From: Chloroflexota bacterium
GTDB lineage: Bacteria; Chloroflexota; UBA11872
Reading direction: 5' to 3'
Length of the DNA: 6,969 nucleotides
NCBI GenBank assembly: GCA_028875175.1
Contig: JAPPFO010000085.1
Coordinates: forward strand, 1 to 6,969
Shown: positions 1 through 5,605 of the stretch, piece by piece
How positions within the stretch are numbered: position 1 is the first letter of the stretch
Layout: every line of letters begins with the position of its first letter
Position numbers and translations under genes: made by a program
Notes under the pieces: generated by a model
Told to the model about the DNA's origin: nothing
Databases searched by the model: none
What the model saw: only the letters and a program-made list of their open reading frames with translations

Positions 1-568
1 CGCCGTGGTCGTCGGCGGCGGGAACTTTTGGCGCGGCGGCGAGCACAAGAACATCAATCGTGCCACCGCCGACTACATCGGCATGCTCGGCACCGTCATG
101 AACGCCATGGCCCTCCAGGAGGCCATTGAACGGCTTGACGTGCCCACCCGTGTCCAGACCGCCATCGAAATGCGCGAAGTCGCCGAGCCCTACATTCGCC
201 GCAAGGCTGTCGCGCACCTGGAAGCCGGCCGCCTCGTGATCTTCGCCGCCGGCAGCGGCAACCCCTACTTCACTACCGACACCGCCGGCGCCCTGCGCGC
301 CATGGAAATCGGGGCCGAGGCCCTCCTCAAGGCCACCAAGGTCGACGGCGCGTACACTGACGATCCAATGACAAACCCCAACGCCACCCGGATCGAGCGC
401 ACCACCTACCTCGAGGCCCTCAACAACGGGCTGAAGATTCTGGACGCCACAGCCTTCAGCCTCTGCATGGACAACAATCTCCCCATCATCGTCTTCCGCC
501 TCGAAGACGAAGGCAGCCTGGTGCGCGTGCTGGCCGGCGACCAGGTCGGCACACTGGTCGCGGCCTGA
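1..568 (+). CDS. pyrH: UMP kinase, 5'-truncated by the window edge
   Basis: Uridylate kinase phosphorylates UMP to UDP with ATP in the cytoplasm, an essential step of pyrimidine nucleotide synthesis. The reading frame is open from the first base (first whole codon at 2), so the start lies upstream; about 50 N-terminal residues are missing compared with the usual 240 or so. The visible part begins in the glycine-rich VVVGGGNFWRG motif of the amino-acid-kinase fold. It continues with DYIGMLGTVMNAMALQ, then SGNPYFTTDTAGALRAMEI and LLKATKVDGAYTDDP, all diagnostic of bacterial PyrH rather than the eukaryotic-type UMP-CMP kinase. The C-terminus (LPIIVF, then GTLV) is complete, ending at TGA 566-568. 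frr follows after 7 bases, the common bacterial arrangement (rpsB-tsf-pyrH-frr). The GTG at 5 lies inside the conserved motif and is not the start. Identification is by recalled family motifs; no search was run. Confidence 0.96.
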   Translation, partial: AVVVGGGNFWRGGEHKNINRATADYIGMLGTVMNAMALQEAIERLDVPTRVQTAIEMREVAEPYIRRKAVAHLEAGRLVIFAAGSGNPYFTTDTAGALRAMEIGAEALLKATKVDGAYTDDPMTNPNATRIERTTYLEALNNGLKILDATAFSLCMDNNLPIIVFRLEDEGSLVRVLAGDQVGTLVAA

Positions 569-575
569 CCCGGCG

Positions 576-1133
576 ATGATCGACGAGTTCCTCCTGGACG
601 GTGAGCGGCGTATGGGCCAGGCCGTCGCGCATCTCCGCCACGAGCTGGCTGGCATCCGTACCGGCCGCGCCTCGCCGGCCCTGATCGAAGACCTCAGCGT
701 CCCCTACTACGGGCAGCCGACGCCCCTCAAGCAGATCGCCGGAATCTCTGCCCCCGAAGCCCGTCTGCTGGTCGTTCAGCCCTGGGACAAGTCCGCGCTG
801 CCGGACATCGAACGGGCCCTCATCTCCTCGGATTTGGGCATCACGCCCTCCAACGATGGCAACGTCATTCACCTGCCGATCCCCCAACTCAGCGAAGATC
901 GCCGCCGCGATCTGGTGCGCATCGTGCGCCAGCGCGCCGAGGACTCGAAGGTGGCCGTTCGCAATGTTCGGCGCGATGTTCACGATGACCTGCGCGAGCT
1001 CGTCCGTGAGAAGGAAGCCTCCGAGGATGACCTGCGCCGGTCCGAGTCGCGGCTCCAGGACGTTACGGACAAGCACGTCGCCGCGATTGATGAACTGAGT
1101 CGGCAGAAGGAAGCCGAGGTGATGCAGGTCTGA
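576..1133 (+). CDS. frr: Ribosome recycling factor
   Basis: RRF works with EF-G to split the post-termination ribosome so that its subunits can be reused. The 185-residue product has the standard family length and begins at ATG 576, 7 bases after the pyrH stop. It has no convincing Shine-Dalgarno sequence of its own, so coupling to pyrH translation is likely (inference). Visible family motifs in order are HELAGIRTGRASPALIEDL near residues 22-40, VPYYGQPTPLKQIA (about 42-55), TPSNDGNVIHLPIPQLSEDRR (about 90-110) and VAVRNVRRD (about 126-134). The long charged C-terminal stretch fits the last helix of the three-helix-bundle domain that mimics tRNA. The first and last helices carry the usual alternating Arg/Glu pattern. 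Nothing appears truncated. uppS follows after 17 bases. Confidence 0.97.
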   Translation: MIDEFLLDGERRMGQAVAHLRHELAGIRTGRASPALIEDLSVPYYGQPTPLKQIAGISAPEARLLVVQPWDKSALPDIERALISSDLGITPSNDGNVIHLPIPQLSEDRRRDLVRIVRQRAEDSKVAVRNVRRDVHDDLRELVREKEASEDDLRRSESRLQDVTDKHVAAIDELSRQKEAEVMQV

Positions 1134-1135
1134 GC

Positions 1136-1141
1136 GGTGAG
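1136..1141 (+). promoter_or_regulatory. Ribosome binding site for uppS
   Basis: GGTGAG lies between the frr stop and the proposed GTG start of uppS, with a 9-base spacer. It is a partial match to the anti-Shine-Dalgarno complement. It supports GTG 1151 as the start, since the only other nearby GTG (1137) is out of frame. Confidence 0.5.
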
Positions 1142-1150
1142 TTCGACAGC

Positions 1151-1864
1151 GTGCCGGCGCACGTCGCCATCATCATGGACGGCAACGGCCGCTGGGCCCA
1201 GCACCGCGGCCTCGAACGCCAGGCCGGTCACCGTGAAGGCGCCCGACGCGTTCGCGACATTGCGGCCGCCTGTATCGACTACGGCGTCCGCGTCCTCACC
1301 ATCTACGCCTTCTCCACCGAGAACTGGGACCGTCCGGCCGACGAAGTCAGCTTTCTGATGGATCTCATCCCGGAACGCCTCGAAGCCGAGCGGTCCATGA
1401 TCTTCGAGCAGCGCGTGCGCATCCGCGTCCTCGGCGAGATCGAGACGCTGCCGCTGATCGACCGCGTGGCGGTGCGCGACATCGTCCGCCAAACCGCCCA
1501 CCACGACGCCCTGGACCTGAACATCGCCTTCAATTACGGCGGTCGGGCGGAAATCGTTCGAGCCTTGCGAAACCTGATTCGAGACGGTATTCGCCCCGAA
1601 GACGTCACCGAAGACCTGGTCAGCCGGGCCATGTACACCGCCGGCCAGCCCGACCCCGACTTGCTGATCCGTACCGGCGGCGACCAGCGCTCCAGCAACT
1701 TCCTGGTCTGGCAGTCCACCTATTCCGAGTACTTCTTCTCGCCCATCTTGTGGCCTGACTTCACCCGGGACGCCTTTGAAGATGCGCTGGCCGACTTCAG
1801 CTCGCGAACGCGCCGATTCGGGCGCGTTCCGGTGGCCGCCCCCGCTGCGGCGAGCGACGCCTGA
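1151..1864 (+). CDS. uppS: Undecaprenyl (polyprenyl) diphosphate synthase
   Basis: This cis-prenyltransferase condenses farnesyl diphosphate with isopentenyl diphosphate units to build the C55-type lipid carrier for peptidoglycan and other wall polymers, at the cytoplasmic face of the membrane. The 237-residue product has HVAIIMDGNGRWA at residues 4-16, where Asp10 matches the catalytic Asp26 of the E. coli enzyme. It continues with AGHREGARRVRDI (25-37), YAFSTENWDRPADEV (52-66), LNIAFNYGGRAEI (123-135) and LIRTGGDQRSSNF (172-184), then WPDF at 201. GTG 1151 is chosen because homologues begin just before this motif and GGTGAG at 1136-1141 sits 9 bases upstream. The GTG at 1137 is in another frame. 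One oddity: the Mg-ligand Glu213 of E. coli is replaced by Asp178, and the next motif reads RSSNF where RISNF or RLSNF is usual. The C-terminus ends in an Ala/Pro tail. The stop overlaps the proposed cdsA start. Confidence 0.95.
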   Translation: MPAHVAIIMDGNGRWAQHRGLERQAGHREGARRVRDIAAACIDYGVRVLTIYAFSTENWDRPADEVSFLMDLIPERLEAERSMIFEQRVRIRVLGEIETLPLIDRVAVRDIVRQTAHHDALDLNIAFNYGGRAEIVRALRNLIRDGIRPEDVTEDLVSRAMYTAGQPDPDLLIRTGGDQRSSNFLVWQSTYSEYFFSPILWPDFTRDAFEDALADFSSRTRRFGRVPVAAPAAASDA

Positions 1865-2658
1865 CGCCGCTGGCAGTTCGTGTAGCTAGCGCCCTGGTCC
1901 TGGCGCCGGCCGTCTTGGCGCTGGCTTGGTGGCATCCCCTGGCGCTCGCCGTGCCGATGGCTCTGGCGGCTGCGGCGATCGCGTTCGAAATCGGCACGAT
2001 GTACGCGGCCAGCGGTCTCAGGGTCTCCCGCGGAGCCGGTGCGCTGCTTGCGGCCGCACTCGTGGCGCGCTGGGCGGTGGCGCCCGAGCAGCAACCCTGG
2101 GCCGACCTGGCAATCGGAGTTATCGCCGCCTATACGCTGCTTCGCCAACTCTGGCATCCGCGCATGTACGGGCGCTTCACCAGTTGGGGCCTGGCACTCG
2201 CATCTGCGGCCTACGCCGGTGGGCTCCTGGGCTTTCTGATTCTGCTTCGCGAGCTGCCGGACGGATTCTGGTGGGTGGCCCTGGCCCTCGCCGTCACCTG
2301 GGCCTATGACACCTTCGGATACATCGTGGGTCGCAGCCTGGGCCGTCGCGGCTTCATGACCCACATCTCACCCCGCAAGACCTGGGAGGGCGTGGCTGGT
2401 GGGTTGCTGGCGGCGATTATCGTGGTCGCCGCCTTCGCGCCCGTGCTCGGCTACGACTGGTGGCTGGCCGTTCCCGTAGGATTCCTGTCGGGCCTTGCCG
2501 CGCAAGCGGGTGATCTGGTGGCGTCGATGATCAAGCGCGATACCGGGCAAAAGGACTCCGGTCGCTTGATTCCGGGGCATGGCGGCATGCTTGACCGGCT
2601 GGACGCGCTGCTCTTCGTAGCGCCTGCGGTGTTCGCCTTCGCCAGACTTGCGGCGTGA
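1861..2658 (+). CDS. cdsA: Phosphatidate cytidylyltransferase (CDP-diacylglycerol synthase)
   Basis: CdsA makes CDP-diacylglycerol from phosphatidic acid and CTP, the branch point for membrane phospholipids; it is a polytopic membrane enzyme. The C-terminal signature SMIKRDTGQKDSGRLIPGHGG followed by MLDRLD matches the family pattern fully, with the acidic residues (KD, DRLD) that bind metal. Upstream are AYDTFGYIVGR and ISPRKTWEGV, also typical. Hydrophobic segments cover most of the rest. No ATG, GTG or TTG occurs near the start of the domain except TTG 1915, which would remove the first membrane segment. The in-frame residues before it, LAVRVASALVLAPAVLAL, resemble the usual CdsA N-terminus (Arg-Val, small residue, Ser-Ala-Leu-Val). 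I therefore propose CTG 1861, which overlaps the uppS TGA as CTGA and gives 265 residues; CTG 1870 is an alternative. The gene identity is firm, the start less so. Confidence 0.9.
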   Translation: MTPLAVRVASALVLAPAVLALAWWHPLALAVPMALAAAAIAFEIGTMYAASGLRVSRGAGALLAAALVARWAVAPEQQPWADLAIGVIAAYTLLRQLWHPRMYGRFTSWGLALASAAYAGGLLGFLILLRELPDGFWWVALALAVTWAYDTFGYIVGRSLGRRGFMTHISPRKTWEGVAGGLLAAIIVVAAFAPVLGYDWWLAVPVGFLSGLAAQAGDLVASMIKRDTGQKDSGRLIPGHGGMLDRLDALLFVAPAVFAFARLAA

Positions 2659-3833
2659 TGCTAGCCACCGCCCCCCATCGTTCGTCCCGGCGCAAGCGCG
2701 TGGTGATCCTGGGATCCACCGGATCCATCGGCGTCCAGACGCTCGAGGTCGTGCGCGCCCATCCCAACCGCTTCGAGGTCCTGGGTCTGGCTTGCGGTGC
2801 GAACTGCGACCTGCTGTACCGGCAGATTCGCGAATTCGGCGCGCCGCTGGCCTGCGTCCGTGACATTGACCCGTCCGCCGGCGACTGGCCCGCCGGGACC
2901 GAGCGACTGGCCTATCCCGATGGCATGGCCGAAATGGCCGGCTTGGCCGAGGCCGATATCGTCGTCGTGGCCACGGTAGGTGATGCCGGCTTCCGTCCCA
3001 CCGAGAGCGCCCTCCGCGCCGGCAACAATGTCGCCCTCGCCAGCAAGGAGATGCTCGTGATGGGCGGGGGGCTCTTCCGCAAGCTGGCCGATGGGTCCGG
3101 TGCCGCCATCCTCCCCATCGACAGCGAGCACAGCGCCATCTGGCAGTGCCTGGTCGGCGAACCGCAGGAGAGCATCCGACGACTGATCCTCACGGCCTCG
3201 GGCGGACCCTTCCGCACCTGGGCGATGCCGGACATTCGCCGCGCCACCGCCGAAGAAGCGTTGGAACATCCAAACTGGGACATGGGCGCCAAAATCACCG
3301 TCGACTCGGCCAGCCTCCTCAACAAAGGCCTCGAAATCATCGAGGCCCACTGGCTATTCCAGGTTCCCTACAAGTCCATCTCGGTAATCGTTCATCCTGA
3401 ATCGATCGTGCATTCCATGGTTGAATTCCATGACGGTTCCATCAAGGCCCAGCTCGGAGTGCCCGATATGCGGTTGCCGATCCAGTACGCCATCGGCTTT
3501 CCCGAGCGCCTGCCCCAGGCTCACGCGCCCCTGGACCTGCGCACGCTCTCGCAATTGAACTTCGAGCAGCCGGACGAGCGCCGGTTTCCCCTGTTGGCGC
3601 TGGCGCGCTCGGCCGGTGCGGCCGGTGGCACGGCCCCCGCCACCCTCTGCGGCGCCGACGACGCGGCCACGGCCTGGTTTATCGAGGGCAGTGGCCGCTT
3701 CGGCGCCATGACCGACGCCGTCCAGGCCGCCATGGATGCCCTACCGCCTGCGCCGCTCGACCACCTGGATATAGCCCTGGCGGCGCATCGCCGCGGATTT
3801 GAGTTCGTACGGGCGCGACTGGCTGACGCGTGA
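2658..3833 (+). CDS. dxr: 1-deoxy-D-xylulose 5-phosphate reductoisomerase
   Basis: Dxr converts DXP to 2-C-methyl-D-erythritol 4-phosphate with NADPH and a divalent metal, committing carbon to the MEP isoprenoid pathway. ATG 2658 shares one base with the cdsA TGA; GTG 2655, one codon earlier, is an equally possible start. The product is 391 residues, near the E. coli 398. Seen in order (numbered from the ATG) are the NADPH-binding GSTGSIG (19-25), ASKEMLVMGG (128-137), PIDSEHSAIWQCL with metal ligands Asp155 and Glu157, TASGGPFR (179-186), the flexible-loop HPNWDMG (204-210), VDSASLLNKGLE ending at ligand Glu226, and HPESIVHSMVEF. The helical C-terminal domain follows. Two departures from the usual sequence: LASKE where LANKE is typical, and CGADD (331-335) where NAANE is typical. 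The metal ligands are intact, so the enzyme should be active. Together with uppS it supplies the lipid-carrier route. Confidence 0.96.
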   Translation: MLATAPHRSSRRKRVVILGSTGSIGVQTLEVVRAHPNRFEVLGLACGANCDLLYRQIREFGAPLACVRDIDPSAGDWPAGTERLAYPDGMAEMAGLAEADIVVVATVGDAGFRPTESALRAGNNVALASKEMLVMGGGLFRKLADGSGAAILPIDSEHSAIWQCLVGEPQESIRRLILTASGGPFRTWAMPDIRRATAEEALEHPNWDMGAKITVDSASLLNKGLEIIEAHWLFQVPYKSISVIVHPESIVHSMVEFHDGSIKAQLGVPDMRLPIQYAIGFPERLPQAHAPLDLRTLSQLNFEQPDERRFPLLALARSAGAAGGTAPATLCGADDAATAWFIEGSGRFGAMTDAVQAAMDALPPAPLDHLDIALAAHRRGFEFVRARLADA

Positions 3834-5248
3834 ACCCGCTCGCGGCCCTCCTCAACAGCGAGGCGGGCCTGCTGGTCACGCTTCCGTTGGCGCTGGCCGT
3901 CCTGAGCGTCATCGTCTTTGTCCACGAGCTCGGCCACTTCGTCGCCGCTCGGCGCTTCGGCGTCCACGTCAAGGAATTCGCCATCGGCTTCCCCCCGCGC
4001 CTGAAATCGGTGTTCCGTGGCGGCAACGCCTACCCGGCGGTTCGGCTGACGGATGCCCCGATCGAGATCAGCGGCCGCCTGGTTCGCCTCTGGAGCGGTG
4101 ACCCAGCGTCGAACCTTGCCAGGACTGTCGTCGTGCTTGACGGTGAGAGTTCCTACCTGAGGGCCGACGCCGCCCACGCCGCCGCCAACTCGGCGTCTGG
4201 CCTCGTGGTCGCCGGGCTCCAGTCCGTCCAAGACGCGATTGAACTTGCAAAAATGCCCATCCCCGTATTGGCCGTCGGCCGCGATGACGCCGCGGCCATG
4301 CTGGCCGACGCCGCCGGCCGCGAAGCTGCCATACAGACCAGCCGCAACCAGGCTGGCGCCGAGGAGACGTGCATACGCATCGGCGCCACCCGCTTCGCCC
4401 TCAACGTGGTGCCCCTGGGTGGCTACGTCCGCATGACCGGTGAGAACGACGAGTTCGACGCGCCGGGGAGCTTCACCACGCGTCCGGCCTGGCAACGCGG
4501 GCTCATCCTCCTGGCCGGTCCCCTGATGAACGTGTTGCTCACGCCCTTGCTCTTCGTTGTCGCGGCCATGATTGCCGACGTGACTGGCAGCGTCGTCGCC
4601 GATGTCGTCCCTGACTCGCCTGCGGCTCGGGCCGGTCTTCGGGAAGGCGATCAGCTGCTGCGCATCGGCGAGCGCGACATCGTCTCGCTGACCGATGTTC
4701 GAGACTCCGTGCAGGCCGCAGCCGGCCGCGAGGTGACCATTGTCGTCCGTCGGCAGGAGACCGAACTCGCCCTCGTCGCCACGCCGCGTCTCAGTCCACC
4801 GCCCGGACAGGGCGCGCTCGGCATTCGCATGCGGGCCACCCTCGGACCGGCGCCCATTCACGTGGCCGTCCCGCGTGCCTTTCAACGCACCTGGGACGCG
4901 CTGCTCCTGCTGCCTCGGGTGATTGGCGAGGCCATGGCTGGCACTCAGCAACTGGAGCTGGCTGGACCGGTTGGCATCGTCCAGACCGTTGGGATCGCCG
5001 CCCAGCAAGGTCCCGAAATCGTCTTCATCCTCGCCGCATTTCTCAGCGCCCAGATTGGCTTACTCAACCTGATGCCCTGGCCCGGGCTGGACGGCGGACG
5101 CCTGGTCTTCGTGCTGTTTGAACTCCTCACCGGTCGCCGCGTGCCGCCCCGCCGCGAAGCGGCCTTCCACTTCGTTGGCATCGTGGTGCTCCTCACGCTG
5201 GTCGTGTTCATCACCGTCGGCGACGTGCAACGCATTGCCGGGACCTGA
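3830..5248 (+). CDS. rseP: Site-2 intramembrane zinc metalloprotease with an inserted domain
   Basis: RseP-type (M50) proteases cut transmembrane substrates such as anti-sigma factors or leftover signal peptides inside the membrane. GTG 3830 overlaps the dxr stop as GTGA. The 472-residue product has a first membrane segment (about 17-38) with the zinc motif HELGH at 32-36. After GVHVKEFAIGFPPRL (44-58) comes an extra region at about 66-183, then the conserved NVVPLGGYVRM hairpin (192-202) and a second membrane segment starting with AGPLMN (229-234). A single PDZ domain follows (about 252-322), then a third segment with NLMPWPGLDGGR, whose Asp421 is the third zinc ligand, and a final hydrophobic segment (about 447-465). 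Relatives with one PDZ domain are usually about 350-380 residues; the insert explains the excess. All catalytic motifs are present, so it is probably active. It ends the operon; bamA, its usual neighbour in proteobacteria, is absent. Confidence 0.93.
   Translation: MNPLAALLNSEAGLLVTLPLALAVLSVIVFVHELGHFVAARRFGVHVKEFAIGFPPRLKSVFRGGNAYPAVRLTDAPIEISGRLVRLWSGDPASNLARTVVVLDGESSYLRADAAHAAANSASGLVVAGLQSVQDAIELAKMPIPVLAVGRDDAAAMLADAAGREAAIQTSRNQAGAEETCIRIGATRFALNVVPLGGYVRMTGENDEFDAPGSFTTRPAWQRGLILLAGPLMNVLLTPLLFVVAAMIADVTGSVVADVVPDSPAARAGLREGDQLLRIGERDIVSLTDVRDSVQAAAGREVTIVVRRQETELALVATPRLSPPPGQGALGIRMRATLGPAPIHVAVPRAFQRTWDALLLLPRVIGEAMAGTQQLELAGPVGIVQTVGIAAQQGPEIVFILAAFLSAQIGLLNLMPWPGLDGGRLVFVLFELLTGRRVPPRREAAFHFVGIVVLLTLVVFITVGDVQRIAGT
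4025..4378 (+). other. Inserted alpha/beta domain within rseP
   Basis: This stretch codes for about 118 residues (66-183 of the protease) between the first membrane segment and the conserved hairpin that normally follows within some 20 residues. Predicted by eye, it alternates strands and helices: strands near ISGRLVRLW and RTVVVLDGE, a helix in the Ala/Asp-rich part, strand SGLVVAG, a helix, strand IPVLAVG, a helix, strand EAAIQTS. The order and the IPVxAV signature recall protease-associated (PA) or swivelling beta/beta/alpha domains, but this is only a resemblance. By RseP topology it should face the cytoplasm. No catalytic motif is recognised in it. Confidence 0.6.
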
Positions 5249-5289
5249 GGGCCAATCGCAATAGAGCGCACCGGCCCACGGTTCGCGAC

Positions 5290-5294
5290 GGAGG
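5290..5294 (+). promoter_or_regulatory. Strong ribosome binding site for the glycine-zipper gene
   Basis: GGAGG sits 9 bases before ATG 5304. It is the clearest Shine-Dalgarno sequence in the window, unlike the coupled junctions of the upstream operon, and is the main support for translation of the short gene. Confidence 0.7.
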
Positions 5295-5303
5295 CGACAC
5301 AAG

Positions 5304-5465
5304 ATGAATGCGGGTAGGCAGATCGGTCTGGGCATCGCGCTCGGTGCTGGCGTCGGCACGGGCCTCGGCGCGCTATTGGGCAATGTCGGCGTCGGCGTAG
5401 CCATCGGCGTTGCCGTAGGTGTAGCGCTAAGCGCCGGTTGGCGCCGAAGCCGCCCTGAAGGCTAA
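5304..5465 (+). CDS. Glycine-zipper membrane miniprotein, 53 aa
   Basis: This short gene has a strong GGAGG binding site and an ATG start, and ends in TAA at 5463-5465. Its product begins MNAGRQIG, then runs through an uninterrupted Gly/Ala/Val/Leu/Ile region at residues 7-45, with glycine at nearly every second to fourth position, and closes with the basic tail WRRSRPEG. A central Gly-Asn (26-27) could be the turn of a two-helix membrane hairpin. Closely spaced glycines of the GxxxG kind are known to let helices pack tightly. Small glycine-zipper proteins of this layout occur in other bacteria, to my recollection without a fixed function, and I assign none. It lies 55 bases after rseP on the same strand, so it may be cotranscribed or have its own promoter; no clear -35/-10 pair is visible. 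Coding status rests on the binding site and the coherent membrane-like composition. Confidence 0.7.
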   Translation: MNAGRQIGLGIALGAGVGTGLGALLGNVGVGVAIGVAVGVALSAGWRRSRPEG

Positions 5466-5605
5466 CGCCAATACCTCCGCGACAACCCGGCCCATTGCGA
5501 GCGATCCCCGGGGCGTGCCCACGGGATCGACTGCGCCGCGGCCGGTCTTACGGGCGAATAAAGCGGTCGGCGTTCACATCAGTGCGGTAAGCGCCGCCGC
5601 CACGC
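5466..5605. other. Convergent intergenic region
   Basis: About 140 bases separate the glycine-zipper gene from the stop of the opposite-strand oxidoreductase gene. No gene is seen. It holds an inverted repeat at 5502-5529 and a weaker bulged one: CGGCG 5568-5572 against CGCCG 5592-5596, extended by TT/AA with one bulged G. Neither has a proper T-tract; on the minus strand the weaker one is followed by only a CTTTATT stretch. Confidence 0.5.
5502..5529. terminator. Candidate bidirectional terminator hairpin
   Basis: CGATCCC at 5502-5508 is the exact inverse of GGGATCG at 5523-5529. Inside the loop, GGG (5511-5513) can pair with CCC (5518-5520), extending the hairpin. It sits between two converging genes, where a shared terminator is expected. 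There is no T-tract on either strand, so it is not a standard intrinsic terminator; it could instead be a chance palindrome in GC-rich DNA or a 3'-end stabilising structure. Confidence 0.3.

Noticed and set aside
486..1076. A 196-codon minus-strand frame opposite frr, and similar frames opposite uppS and cdsA
   Set aside because: These are shadow frames of genes with firm identity; no motif or binding site supports them.
1915..1917. TTG 1915 as the start of cdsA
   Set aside because: It would remove the conserved first membrane segment and leave a gap of about 50 bases in an otherwise overlapping operon.
4025..4378. The rseP insert as a frameshift artefact or a separate inserted gene
   Set aside because: The frame runs without interruption through the insert, its composition gives regular strand and helix patterns, and both flanking motifs are in the same frame.
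3521..5008. A 495-codon open frame on the minus strand opposite the end of dxr and most of rseP
   Set aside because: It lies antisense to two genes with clear family motifs, its product is Gly/Arg/Asp/Gln-rich with no recognisable motif, and long antisense frames are expected in GC-rich genes with strong codon bias.
5249..5289. A promoter between rseP and the glycine-zipper gene
   Set aside because: No convincing -35/-10 pair was found; the only A/T-richer spot (CAATCGCAATAG) lacks a partner element.
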